Shown: piece by piece, positions 8,804 to 17,108 of the stretch
Position numbering within the stretch: the first letter of the stretch is position 1
Layout of the letters: every line of letters begins with the position of its first letter
Assembly: GCA_020722085.1 (NCBI GenBank)
Contig: DYLN01000005.1
Coordinates: forward strand, 1 to 57,531
From: Melioribacter roseus
GTDB taxonomy: Bacteria > Bacteroidota > Ignavibacteria > Ignavibacteriales > Melioribacteraceae
Length of the DNA stretch: 57,531 nucleotides
Reading direction: 5' to 3'
Notes under the pieces: generated by a model
What the model saw: only the letters and a program-made list of their open reading frames with translations
What the model was told of the DNA's origin: nothing
Databases searched by the model: none
Position numbers and translations under genes: made by a program

Positions 8804-9776
8804 AATATAAATGGAACCGCGGATGCTTTTAATGGAATTATTATTGCAGGGCCTGAAATAAAATTTGAACCAAACATTGCTAACCTTTCGCAATATCAAT
8901 TATCAACAAGTGATTTCCAGTTCCAGATGTAGACAAAGATTGAGGGTTCAGTTGTCGGATCCATTCTTGAAAAAAAAACAGATAGTTGATATCAGAATGA
9001 TGGAAAATCCAAACTCAGTATCTATAAATAAACTAAAACACGATTTTATTTTTCTTAATGACGGTAAATTAAAACCAATAGATGAATTTTTAGATTTAGT
9101 TGTTAATGAAGGTGTGGCTGAAATTGACCGTGATAATTTAAAACAAATGATTGCTGTTACTGCAAGATTAAACAATCGTGACCTTGGCAGCACTCTTGCT
9201 GATATTCAAAAAAATATTTCAGCAAAAATTTCCTTACCACAAGGGTATCAAATTGTTTATGGCGGTTCTTATGCAGATCAACAGCAGGCTTTCAAAGAGT
9301 TAATTACTATTTTATTACTTGCAGTCTTATTGGTTTTTACTGTTATACTCTTTTTGTTCAGAAAAGTGCGAATTGGCTTTGCAATTATTTTTCTTGCTGT
9401 TCTTGGTATTAGTGGCAGTGTACTTGCATTGTTTTTAACTGGCACACCTTTAAATGTAGGAAGTTATATTGGACTGATTATGATTGTCGGCATTATCGGT
9501 GAAAATTCTATTTTTACTTACCTACAATTTTCAGATGCTAAACAAAACGGAATGAAAAAAGATGATGCAATTGTTTATTCGGTTTCAAGAAGACTTCGCC
9601 CAAATCTTATGACTGCACTTGGAGCAATCACAGCATTATTTCCGCTTGCATTAGGAATTGGAACCGGAGCGCAGATGCATCAGCCGCTTGCAATTGCTAT
9701 CATCGGTGGGTTTATAATTGTTATTCCCTTATTGATAATTGTGCTGCCAACTATCTTAATGAAAATTAAAGAATAG
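8804..9776 (+). pseudogene. Decayed RND efflux permease, C-terminal third only
   Basis: Homologous to the last about 320 residues of the intact RND pump at 2651-5659. Three lesions are visible. The 5' two thirds are missing. An in-frame TAG at 8930 replaces the CAG of the intact copy. An A-run at 8970-8978 has nine A where eight would keep the frame. After the frameshift the frame is open to 9776 and keeps TM8-12. Most of the copy has diverged strongly from the intact gene, but 9552-9709 is identical to 5435-5592, pointing to recent gene conversion. The homopolymer lesion alone could be a sequencing error; the other two could not. Confidence 0.85.
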
Positions 9777-9785
9777 AAAGTGAAA

Positions 9786-9817
9786 CCTCTCGTTCCCAAT
9801 GTCCTCATTGGGAACGC
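9786..9817. repeat. CTCGTTCCCAA-type palindrome, copy A
   Basis: CGTTCCCAATG and CATTGGGAACG form a perfect 11-bp stem around a TCCT loop, directly after the RND pseudogene. The outer arm CTCGTTCCCAA is shared with the longer palindrome at 53938-54002, so both belong to one dispersed family. Confidence 0.5.
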
Positions 9818-9913
9818 AAAATTTCAGATTCATCTTCAAAATTTCTTTAGAATTACTTTTTAAGTTTACGATGTAACAAAAACAATCGTCAACAATATAA
9901 AAGGAGTTCAAAA

Positions 9914-10387
9914 ATGAAAGCACGATATTTTTTAATCCCGTTGTTACTTGTATCTTTTACAACATTTGCACAACAAGTTAATATTCCTAAAACTGCAAAA
10001 GATTCATTCACAAAACATTATCCCAAAGCAGCAGAAGTTAAATGGGATAAGGAAAATGGAGATTATGAAGCCAGTTTCAAATTTAACGGAAAAGATATGT
10101 CGGTTATATTTGATAAAGACGGAAAAACTCTAGAAACAGAAACAGCAATAGAAATTTCTCAGCTTCCAAACGGAATTGAGAAATATGTAAGGGATAATTA
10201 CAAAGGCTTTCAAATAACCGGCGCTGCTGAAATCATTAAATCGAATGGAGAAAAATTATATGAAGCTGAAGTAACAAAAGGAAACAACAAGAAAGATTTG
10301 TTCTTTGATAAAAATGGGAAACCCGAAAAAAAGGATTTGAATAAAGAGAACGAAAAAGAAAATGAAGAAGAAGACGAAGAGGATTAA
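9914..10387 (+). CDS. PepSY-like (BLIP-fold) periplasmic protein
   Basis: 157 residues with signal peptide (FLIPLLLVSFTTFAQ) and two PepSY-like / DUF2874 repeats of the beta-lactamase-inhibitor fold: FTKHYPKAAEVKWDKENGDYEASF and, in the second half, YVRDNYKGFQITGAAEI with YEAEVTKG. The C-terminus is a very acidic Glu/Asp tail of about 15 residues, which may bind cations. The role is unknown; such proteins are secreted and common in Bacteroidota. An AAAGGAG site precedes the ATG by 9 bases. It lies between the efflux remnants and a copper-type regulator, but no direct link is shown. Confidence 0.75.
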   Translation: MKARYFLIPLLLVSFTTFAQQVNIPKTAKDSFTKHYPKAAEVKWDKENGDYEASFKFNGKDMSVIFDKDGKTLETETAIEISQLPNGIEKYVRDNYKGFQITGAAEIIKSNGEKLYEAEVTKGNNKKDLFFDKNGKPEKKDLNKENEKENEEEDEED

Positions 10388-10497
10388 ACGATAGAAAGAT
10401 TTAAAAGTGAATCCTTTAGACAAACCCTTTCTGTTCAAAAGAACTCTGCTTTTCTTAGCATTTAAACGTCCCTACAAATAAACTGATTTCAGTGGTA

Positions 10498-10520
10498 GTC
10501 CGACAGTTGAACTGTCGGAC
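10498..10520. repeat. Near-perfect 23-bp palindrome
   Basis: GTCCGACAGTT and AACTGTCGGAC are exact inverted arms around a single G. A smaller hairpin (GCAGT-TAT-ACTGC) follows at about 10530-10544. It lies in the 253-base gap before the CsoR gene and could be a terminator for the PepSY-like gene, or part of a dispersed repeat. No long T tract follows. Confidence 0.5.
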
Positions 10521-10571
10521 AACCCTTTTAGCAGTTATACTGCGAAATTTTCAGATAAGCTGCTTTCTAAC

Positions 10572-10600
10572 TTGAAATGGATGAAAGCATTTCATATATT
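10572..10600 (+). promoter_or_regulatory. Promoter of the csoR / P-type ATPase unit
   Basis: TTGAAA at 10572-10577 and TATATT at 10595-10600 are separated by exactly 17 bases, a good sigma-70-type promoter. Transcription would start in the adjacent inverted repeat at 10601-10617, which fits repression by CsoR. Confidence 0.6.
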
Positions 10601-10617
10601 ATACCCCAGTATGGTAT
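10601..10617. promoter_or_regulatory. Candidate CsoR operator
   Basis: ATACC and GGTAT are inverted arms of ATACCCCAGTATGGTAT. CsoR-family operators are typically such AT-flanked C/G-tract dyads. The site touches the -10 box and covers the likely start site. The match to the family pattern is by eye. Confidence 0.5.
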
Positions 10618-10640
10618 CTATTTAAGTTAAGGAATCTTTT

Positions 10641-10910
10641 ATGCACCACAAACTAAAAAAAGAAGATATTGAAAAGAGATTAAACAGAGCTATTGGGCAG
10701 CTCAACGGCATAAAAAAAATGATTGACGACGACCGTGAATGCCCTGATGTATTGATTCAAATTGCGGCGGTTCGTTCTGCTCTTGCAGCACTTGGTTTAT
10801 TGATCACAGAAGATCATATTGAGCATTGTGTAACAGATGCTTTTAAGAAAGGTACAGGTGAGCAATCAATTGAATCATTAAGCAAAGCTTTAAAGCAAAT
10901 GTTGAAGTAA
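10641..10910 (+). CDS. csoR: CsoR/FrmR-family metal-sensing repressor
   Basis: 89-residue all-helical DUF156 repressor. The ligand set Cys34, His59 and Cys63 (in DRECPD and DHIEHC) has the same spacing as the Cys-His-Cys copper(I) site of CsoR, and differs from the RcnR (nickel/cobalt) and FrmR (formaldehyde) patterns at the last position. The Tyr that couples copper to DNA release in mycobacterial CsoR seems to be Glu33 here, so the allosteric network may differ. It lies upstream of a P1B-type ATPase and next to a promoter with a dyad operator, so it likely represses itself and the ATPase until metal binds. Confidence 0.85.
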   Translation: MHHKLKKEDIEKRLNRAIGQLNGIKKMIDDDRECPDVLIQIAAVRSALAALGLLITEDHIEHCVTDAFKKGTGEQSIESLSKALKQMLK

Positions 10911-10943
10911 AGCCCATCCCAACCCTTCCCAAAGGGAAGGACT
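10911..10943 (+). repeat. REP-like palindrome, copy 3
   Basis: CCCATCCCAACCCTTCCC followed by AAA and GGGAAGGAC. Same layout as the copies at 2455 and 2575. It sits between csoR and the ATPase gene and is followed by TTTTAATTTT, so it could also act as a partial terminator between the two genes. Confidence 0.5.
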
Positions 10944-10974
10944 TTTAATTTTAAATTCTTCTGAAAGGAATGAA

Positions 10975-12867
10975 ATGATAGACGTAAAAAAATATCCCGC
11001 AAAACGGAATCCCCCTCCGTGGGGTAAATCAGATTTAATTAGAATCACATTTATGATAACAGCGCTGCTGCTTAGCTGGTTTAGTGTATGGAAAGTAATT
11101 GCTTCATTCGATTTCATTGCACTTGCAGCAACATTAATCGGCGGTTATCCAATGTATGAAGAAGCTTTTGAGGCAATTCGCAGACGCAAGATGACAATGG
11201 AACTTTCTATGTCGATTGCTGTTATTGCAACTTTGTTAATAGGAAGTTTCTTCACTGGTTTGGTCATAACATTTTTTGTTTTAATTGCTGAATTGCTCGA
11301 AGACTTTACTGTTGACAGAGGCAGAAAAGTAATTGAAAAATTAGTTCAGCTTCTGCCGGATAAAATAACAGTGAGGAGAAATAATAAAGAACAAGAAATT
11401 GATTTAAGCAATTTCGGTTTAGACGATATTGTGATTGTAAAACCGGGTTCAAGAATTCCGGTTGACGGTGAAGTAATAAAAGGAAATTCTTCGGTTGACC
11501 AGTCTTCAATTACAGGTGAATCTTTACCAATTGAAAAGATTGAAGGAATGTCCGTCTTTGCCGGAACTATAAATCAAACCGGGGTTCTCGAAGTAAAACC
11601 AACTAAAATTGGTAAGGACACAACTTTCGGAAAAATTATTGAAATAATAGAAAAGGCGGAAAAATCAAAAGCGCCAATTCAAAAAACTGCGGATAAGCTG
11701 GCAGCTCGGCTTGTTTATTTTGCATTCGCCGGAGCAATTCTTACTTATATTTTTACGCAAGATATTCATTCCACAATTTCAGCATTAATTGTTGCAGGTG
11801 CTTGCGGTGTTGCTGCGGGAACTCCGCTTGCAATACTTGCCGGCATTGGCAGAACCGCTAAAGAAGGTATTATTGTTAAAGGCGGAATTTATCTTGAACA
11901 GCTTGGAAAAGTTAATACAATTGTTCTTGATAAAACCGGAACATTGACTTTAGGAATTCCAAAAGTCGTTAACATAAAAACTTTCAACGGATTTGATGAA
12001 AAAGATATGCTGAAAACAGCAGCTACGGCAGAACAGCATTCAGAGCATCCCTTGGCAGGTGCAATCATGAGCGAAGCTAAAAAAAATGGCTTAAGTGTAA
12101 ATGAATATCAGGATATAAAATATTTCCCCGGCAAAGGATTAATCTGTAACGTCCAAAGGACTCCTAACAGAGAAAATGGAAGTAGAATTCTTGTCGGTCG
12201 TTCTTCCTTCTTAAAAGAGAACTTTGTTGAGTTAAACTCTGATGTAATTAAATATCTAAGTGAAAGGAAAGAAAGTGGAGAGACAGATGTGCTAGTAGCA
12301 GAAGACAAAGTTGTCTTGGGCTCAATAGGAATAGCAGATGTTCTTAGGGAAGAAGCAATGACAGCAGTTGAAAAATTAAAAAAACTTGGGAACAAGGTAA
12401 TTCTTTTAACGGGTGATGCAGTGAACATTGCAAATAAGATTGGTGAGAGATTAAAAGTTGATGAAATTTACGGTGAATTGCTTCCGGAAGAGAAACTTGA
12501 AAAGATTAAGCAGCTAAAAAACAGCGGGAAAACAATTGCAATGGTGGGAGATGGCGTTAATGATGCACCGGCTTTGATAGAAGCCAACGTCGGAATTGCA
12601 ATGGGAACTTCAACTGCGGTTGCGCTTGAAAGTGCGGATATTGCTCTTGCAAATAATAACCTCTCAAAAATAGTTGAAGCTATCAAAATTAGCAGGCAAT
12701 GTTTAAATGTTATCTCTTTTAATTTCTGGGGAACTGTTTTAATCGATACAGGCGGGATTGCGCTTGCTTTTATGGGATATTTAACGCCTTTGCTTGCTGC
12801 GTTGATTCACGTTGTTTCTGAGTTAGTATTTATTCTAAACTCTGCAAGATTGTTTAGAAAAAGATAA
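10975..12867 (+). CDS. P1B-type metal-transporting ATPase with atypical motif
   Basis: Heavy-metal P-type ATPase, 630 residues, with no N-terminal metal-binding domain. The TGES actuator loop, the phosphorylation site DKTGTLT (Asp319), the P1B-specific SEHP (His358) and the GDGVNDAP hinge are all present. The usual CPC of the metal-transport helix is replaced by Gly275-Ala276-Cys277 in AGACGVAAGTPLA: one Cys is kept but the Pro and first Cys are lost. This predicts a metal preference or mechanism different from CopA/ZntA. It is controlled with, and 64 bases after, a CsoR repressor. Transport direction is probably export, by family. Confidence 0.85.
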   Translation: MIDVKKYPAKRNPPPWGKSDLIRITFMITALLLSWFSVWKVIASFDFIALAATLIGGYPMYEEAFEAIRRRKMTMELSMSIAVIATLLIGSFFTGLVITFFVLIAELLEDFTVDRGRKVIEKLVQLLPDKITVRRNNKEQEIDLSNFGLDDIVIVKPGSRIPVDGEVIKGNSSVDQSSITGESLPIEKIEGMSVFAGTINQTGVLEVKPTKIGKDTTFGKIIEIIEKAEKSKAPIQKTADKLAARLVYFAFAGAILTYIFTQDIHSTISALIVAGACGVAAGTPLAILAGIGRTAKEGIIVKGGIYLEQLGKVNTIVLDKTGTLTLGIPKVVNIKTFNGFDEKDMLKTAATAEQHSEHPLAGAIMSEAKKNGLSVNEYQDIKYFPGKGLICNVQRTPNRENGSRILVGRSSFLKENFVELNSDVIKYLSERKESGETDVLVAEDKVVLGSIGIADVLREEAMTAVEKLKKLGNKVILLTGDAVNIANKIGERLKVDEIYGELLPEEKLEKIKQLKNSGKTIAMVGDGVNDAPALIEANVGIAMGTSTAVALESADIALANNNLSKIVEAIKISRQCLNVISFNFWGTVLIDTGGIALAFMGYLTPLLAALIHVVSELVFILNSARLFRKR

Positions 12868-12979
12868 TGGAGCAAGGATTCTTATATGGTAATTTCTTCC
12901 GCTTCCGTTGAATTTCAGAGACCCTTGGCTTAATTTTGATTCTGAAATAATCTTAATGAAAAATCCCAGGAGAACAATT

Positions 12980-14371
12980 ATGGAATTTAGAATTGAAACA
13001 GACAGCATGGGACAAATTAAAGTCCCGGTTGACAAATATTACGGTGCTCAGACTGCAAGGTCATTGATGAATTTTAAAATCGGCGGAGAAAGATTTCCAT
13101 TTGAATTGATTCGTGCGTTAGCTATAGTAAAAAAAGCGGCAGCACTTGCCAACAAAGAATTGGGTACATTGCCGTCAGAAAAAGCCGAACTAATAGTTCA
13201 GGCAGCCGATGAGGTAATAGCCGGAAAGCTGAATGACCATTTCCCCTTAGTAGTTTGGCAGACTGGCAGTGGAACCCAAACCAATATGAATGTTAACGAA
13301 GTAATTTCCAATCGTGCTATTGAAATTGCCGGCGGACAATTGGGGAGTAAAAAGCCCATTCATCCCAATGACGATGTTAACAAAGCACAATCGACCAACG
13401 ATGCTTTCCCGACAGCTATTCATATTGCCGCAGTTGAAGAAATTCACCGCAGATTAATTCCTATGGTTACCAGATTAAGAGACGCACTCGCTGCTAAAGC
13501 AGAAGAGTTTAAGGATATTATTAAAATCGGAAGAACACACTTAATGGATGCAACACCTCTTACGCTTGGCAACGAATTTTCCGGCTATGCACAGCAGCTT
13601 ACCAACGGTCTCGAAAGAATAAATGATAGCTTAAAGAGACTTACTGAGATTCCTTTGGGAGGAACGGCTGTAGGCACAGGGCTGAATACAGTGGGTGATT
13701 ACGCAGTTAGAGTTGCAAAGAAAATTTCCGAATTGACGGGTAAAGAATTTAAAACCGCGCCAAATAAATTTGAAGCGATGGCGGGAAAAGACGCAATTGT
13801 AGAAATGCACGGCACACTGAAAACTTTAGCAGCATCGTTAACAAAAATTGCAAACGACATTCGCTGGCTTGGCTCGGGTCCTAGATGCGGAATCGGGGAA
13901 ATCAGTCTACCCGAAAACGAACCTGGAAGCTCGATTATGCCGGGTAAAGTAAATCCTACACAGGCAGAGGCAATGACGATGGTTTGTTATCAAGTTTTTG
14001 GAAATGATGTAACTGTAAACTTTGCCGGTGCAAGCGGAAATTTTGAATTGAATGTTTTCATGCCTGTTATAGCATTTAATATTTTGCAGTCGATTAAATT
14101 GCTAGCCGATGCATGCGAAAGTTTCTGCGATAACTGCGTGGTTGGAATTACAGCTAACGAAAATAACATTAAGAAGAATCTTGAAAACTCTTTGATGCTT
14201 GTTACCGCCTTAAACCCAGTAATCGGATACGATAATGCCGCGAAAGTTGCAAAGAAAGCTCATAAGGAAAATAAAACTTTGAAAGAAGCAGCATTGGAAC
14301 TTGGTCTTTTAACTGCTGAAAAATTCGATGAAGTCGTTAGACCTGAAAAAATGATAGGACCAAAAAAGTAA
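12980..14371 (+). CDS. fumC: Class II fumarate hydratase
   Basis: Interconverts fumarate and malate in the TCA cycle. The chosen ATG at 12980 has an AGGAGA site and gives 463 residues, the normal FumC length; an open frame continues upstream to 12908 but without support. Signatures: [10 protein letters not shown] near residue 97, the active-site HPNDDVN and TNDAFPTA, and the fumarase/aspartase loop [13 protein letters not shown]. The PTQ after the loop fits fumarase rather than aspartate ammonia-lyase. It needs no iron-sulfur cluster. Confidence 0.93.
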   Translation: MEFRIETDSMGQIKVPVDKYYGAQTARSLMNFKIGGERFPFELIRALAIVKKAAALANKELGTLPSEKAELIVQAADEVIAGKLNDHFPLVVWQTGSGTQTNMNVNEVISNRAIEIAGGQLGSKKPIHPNDDVNKAQSTNDAFPTAIHIAAVEEIHRRLIPMVTRLRDALAAKAEEFKDIIKIGRTHLMDATPLTLGNEFSGYAQQLTNGLERINDSLKRLTEIPLGGTAVGTGLNTVGDYAVRVAKKISELTGKEFKTAPNKFEAMAGKDAIVEMHGTLKTLAASLTKIANDIRWLGSGPRCGIGEISLPENEPGSSIMPGKVNPTQAEAMTMVCYQVFGNDVTVNFAGASGNFELNVFMPVIAFNILQSIKLLADACESFCDNCVVGITANENNIKKNLENSLMLVTALNPVIGYDNAAKVAKKAHKENKTLKEAALELGLLTAEKFDEVVRPEKMIGPKK

Positions 14372-14376
14372 ACATA

Positions 14377-14759
14377 TTGATAATATTAGCTCTCGTTTTG
14401 TTAATAATTTTTACTGCGGCATTTGTCAGATCATCACTTGGTTTTGGTGATGCTGTTTTGACAATGCCGCTGTTAACTTTCCTAATCAATATCAAATTGG
14501 ATTATTTTTTCTAAAAAATGCAGCCGATTCGATTGTAAAAATTCTTTCAGGACTGATAATAATTATATACGGCACTTTCAATATTCTCCAGCCTGAAAGC
14601 TATAAGATTAAAGGTAACTTTTTTAACGTTTGTCTTTGGTTTTATTGCGGAGAGAAGTTGAGTATGTTTTTAGATAAGAAAAGATTTAAACTATTTGTAA
14701 ATATTTTTCTAATCTTTATCGGAATAGTTCTTATTATTTATTCACTTTTTCATTTATAG
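14377..14759 (+). pseudogene. Decayed TauE/SafE-type membrane protein
   Basis: The first part reads as a normal TauE/SafE N-terminus (VLLIIFTAAFVRSSLGFGDA, then VLTMPLL) but stops at TAA near 14512. A second frame then resumes with ADSIVKILSGLIIIIYGTFN, and the end (RFKLFVNIFLIFIGIVLIIY) is the last membrane helix of the family. About half the usual 250 residues are gone, with at least one internal deletion and one frame change. The family exports sulfite or organosulfonates. This stretch otherwise holds nothing, so it explains the 400-base gap after fumC. Confidence 0.7.
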
Positions 14760-14775
14760 AAAGGAGGGAAAAAGA

Positions 14776-15042
14776 ATGTTCATCGGACATTTTGGAGTCG
14801 GCTTTGCAGCGGAAAAAACAGCGCCGAAAACTTCGCTGGGTACGCTCTTTCTTGCTGCTCAATTTGTTGATTTACTCTGGCTTACTTTTCTTTTAATAGG
14901 TTTTGAGCAAGCTGAAATTTGCCAATCAAATGCATCAATCATCCCTCTTAAATTTATTAGTTACCCTTATTCGTATAGCCTGCGGATGGTTATAGTCTGG
15001 GTTATTAGGCAGATAAAAAATAGGGGAAAAACATGCCGATAA
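14776..15042 (+). pseudogene. Truncated membrane-bound metal-dependent hydrolase-like gene
   Basis: 88 residues after a perfect AAAGGAGGG ribosome site. The N-terminus MFIGHFGVGFAA and TSLGTLFLAAQFVDLLW match a family of small membrane hydrolases (DUF457/YdjM-like) that I recall as about 200 residues. Here the protein diverges and ends after YPYSYSLRMVIVW. The conserved YPxSHSL motif has Tyr in place of His. Both length and the lost His point to an inactive gene. It may still be translated because its signals are intact. The last 10 bases overlap the cupin gene. Confidence 0.6.
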
Positions 15043-15410
15043 AAATTAACTCTCCGTCTTTAATTAAATCAGCAGGAAACAAACCCAAAATAATTGAAGA
15101 GTATATAGGACTTGTGAACAGCCGGACCTCCGAAGTGAGTATTGCAAAAATGAAAAGTCCTCCTGGCTGGATTGAATCCGGTCAAAAACCTGAATTCGAT
15201 GAGTTTACTGTTGTATTAAAAGGAAAACTCTATGTGAAAACCGAAGCCGATGAAATAATAGTAATTAGCGCAGGCGAAGCTGTAATTGCAAAAAGAGGGG
15301 AGTGGGTTCAATACAGCACTCCCGACAAAGACGGTGCGGAATACATTTCTGTCTGTATGCCTGCATTTTCCCTTGAAACAGTAAATAGAGATGAGCGAAA
15401 TGATTTATAA
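15033..15410 (+). CDS. Cupin-fold protein
   Basis: 125 residues with one cupin barrel: the first half includes EFDEFTVVLKGKLYVKTEADE and the second GEAVIAKRGEWVQYST. The usual metal-binding His residues are not obvious in the first motif, so it may be a sensor or a non-metal cupin. The function is unknown. It overlaps the next gene (DinB-like) by 20 bases, so the two are cotranslated. Confidence 0.65.
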   Translation: MPIKINSPSLIKSAGNKPKIIEEYIGLVNSRTSEVSIAKMKSPPGWIESGQKPEFDEFTVVLKGKLYVKTEADEIIVISAGEAVIAKRGEWVQYSTPDKDGAEYISVCMPAFSLETVNRDERNDL

Positions 15411-15903
15411 AAATTTAACCGATGCCGCAATCAAGCATTTTAAAATCAGCAGAAGCAGAATTGAAAAATGCTTTAACGAAATTTCCAACGAGCAGTTGTG
15501 GAATGACTTTAATGATAATCTTGTTTCAATCGGCAATCTAGTACTTCACCTCAACGGAAATTTAACTCAATACGTTATCTCTGGCTTGGGAGGTGAAGAG
15601 TTCTACAGGGAAAGGGATAAGGAATTCAAAGATAAACCCCGCCTTTCAAAAAGTGAGCTGTTAAATTTATTTGGTGTAATAACGGAAAAATGCTGTGAAA
15701 TTTTTGAAGATCTTTCGGAAGAAAAAATTAAAAAATCTTATATAGTTCAGGGATTTAATTACAATGGTGCTGAAATTATTATGCATGTTACAGAACATTT
15801 AAGCTATCATGTAGGGCAGATTACCTTCGCTGTAAAACTTTTAAACAACAAGGACCTGGGCTATTACAAAGGAATCGATCTAAATAAACAAAACAAAAGA
15901 TAG
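15391..15903 (+). CDS. DinB/DUF1572-like metal-dependent four-helix protein
   Basis: 170 residues. The His pattern of DinB/YfiT-like hydrolases is present: a His in NLVLHLNGN near residue 54 and the HVTEHLSYHVGQI motif near 127-139, which supplies the other two ligands of a three-His metal site. Family members include thiol transferases and other enzymes acting on bacillithiol or mycothiol, but this gene's substrate is unknown. It overlaps the cupin gene upstream and is followed by a stem-loop. Confidence 0.7.
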   Translation: MSEMIYKNLTDAAIKHFKISRSRIEKCFNEISNEQLWNDFNDNLVSIGNLVLHLNGNLTQYVISGLGGEEFYRERDKEFKDKPRLSKSELLNLFGVITEKCCEIFEDLSEEKIKKSYIVQGFNYNGAEIIMHVTEHLSYHVGQITFAVKLLNNKDLGYYKGIDLNKQNKR

Positions 15904-15932
15904 CTAACTCGAATTCACAATCCGACAATCCC

Positions 15933-15963
15933 AAAAGATGCTCTATTCTGATCATCTTTTATT
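15933..15963 (+). terminator. Stem-loop after the DinB-like gene
   Basis: AAAAGATG (15933-15940) pairs perfectly with CATCTTTT (15953-15960), 12-base loop, followed by ATTA. Weak, AT-rich terminator 30 bases past the stop codon. Confidence 0.4.
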
Positions 15964-16029
15964 ACAAAAATTCATAATTTATATCAGTATTTGGGGATTT
16001 TTTTTGGACACAAAAGGAGTTGATTAAAT

Positions 16030-16359
16030 ATGAAAGAAACAGTTTTGAATATATTCCTGATAATTGAAAACGGCTATGTAACCGGCTTTAAAGCCAAATC
16101 ATATTTTCTTGAAGGAACTGATAATGAAAAAATAGAATACCTTAAAGAAAGAGCCAAAGAAGATTTTGAAAATGCTTTTGTTTTTGATGCACCTGTAAAC
16201 AATAAAGGCGAGTTTATGAAATATCATAAATTTGCAAAGCTGGAGGGACATGGAATGCAGTATCGTTTGTTCGAAGAAATTTTTCGGAAGTTTGAAGTAC
16301 CGCAAAATCCTTTGATTTGCGTTACCCCCATTGTAGATGGGAAAAATTTAGGGCAGTAG
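16030..16359 (+). CDS. Small protein of unknown function
   Basis: 109 residues after AAAGGAG. No signal peptide or membrane helix. It is charged and mixed alpha/beta in look, with motifs EYLKERAKEDFENAFVFDAP and CVTPIVDGKNLGQ. I do not recognise the family. It ends one base before the end of the convergent YqaA-type gene, so the two transcripts meet without an intergenic terminator. Confidence 0.5.
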   Translation: MKETVLNIFLIIENGYVTGFKAKSYFLEGTDNEKIEYLKERAKEDFENAFVFDAPVNNKGEFMKYHKFAKLEGHGMQYRLFEEIFRKFEVPQNPLICVTPIVDGKNLGQ

Positions 16360-16360
16360 A

Positions 16361-16975
16361 TTAGATAAGATATTTTATTACAACAAAACCGCCGATCAGC
16401 AAAATAGTAAATGCTACCGCAAGCCAGTTAAAATATTTGTCAATGAATAGTTTTATTTGAGGTCCGAATTTCCAGATCAGAAATGATACTAAAAAAAACC
16501 TTCCCGCTCTTCCTACAAGTGAAGCAATAATGAATGCAGCCAGATTAATTTGAAATGCACCGCTTGAAATTGTAAAAACTTTATACGGAATTGGTGTAAA
16601 TCCGGCAGTAAATATTATCCAGAAATCCCATGCTTCGTATAGTTTTTGTATATCAAAGAATATTTTTTCGGTGAATCCGGGAATATTTCGGAAGAAAAAC
16701 AGAGCAATTGCAGAAAACTGATCACCGCTGTTCCACCATAAAAAATAACCGATAGTATATCCGAGTAAAGCTCCGGATATCGAACCGATAGTACAATTCA
16801 AAGCGAATTTAAATGCTTTTGCACGTGAGCCTAAAGCCAGTGCAATTAAAAGTGCGTCCGGCGGGATAGGGAAAAAAGAAGCTTCGGCAAAGGCAAGAAT
16901 GAATAAGGCTGCAGCTCCGTATGGTGTTTCTGCCCAATGTAATACCCAATCGTAAAGATTCCGTAAGGCTCTCAT
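16361..16975 (-). CDS. YqaA/DedA-like VTT-domain membrane protein
   Basis: 204 residues with five to six hydrophobic segments and the VTT (SNARE-associated) domain. The re-entrant motifs are recognisable: EASFFPIPPDALLIALAL near residue 31 and GFTPIPYKVFTISSGAF near 124. DedA-superfamily members move undecaprenyl phosphate or other lipids between membrane leaflets; the YqaA branch is less studied. Convergent with the small gene at 16030 and divergent from the acyl-CoA synthetase. Confidence 0.8.
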   Translation of the reverse strand: MRALRNLYDWVLHWAETPYGAAALFILAFAEASFFPIPPDALLIALALGSRAKAFKFALNCTIGSISGALLGYTIGYFLWWNSGDQFSAIALFFFRNIPGFTEKIFFDIQKLYEAWDFWIIFTAGFTPIPYKVFTISSGAFQINLAAFIIASLVGRAGRFFLVSFLIWKFGPQIKLFIDKYFNWLAVAFTILLIGGFVVIKYLI

Positions 16976-17108
16976 TCATTCTCAATTTATTGAGGTGCAA
17001 TAATATGAAAAATCAAACCCATTTAGAAATTTATTTAAAGAACAACCATTCTTTTTATTGCTTTTGTTAATTGCTCAAATTAAATTGTGAAAAAATTCGG
17101 GAGCAAAA

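Noticed and set aside
8865-9776. 303-residue RND protein as a real gene
   Set aside because: Its first part is read out of frame with the homologous protein; the true relation is a truncated pseudogene with stop and frameshift.
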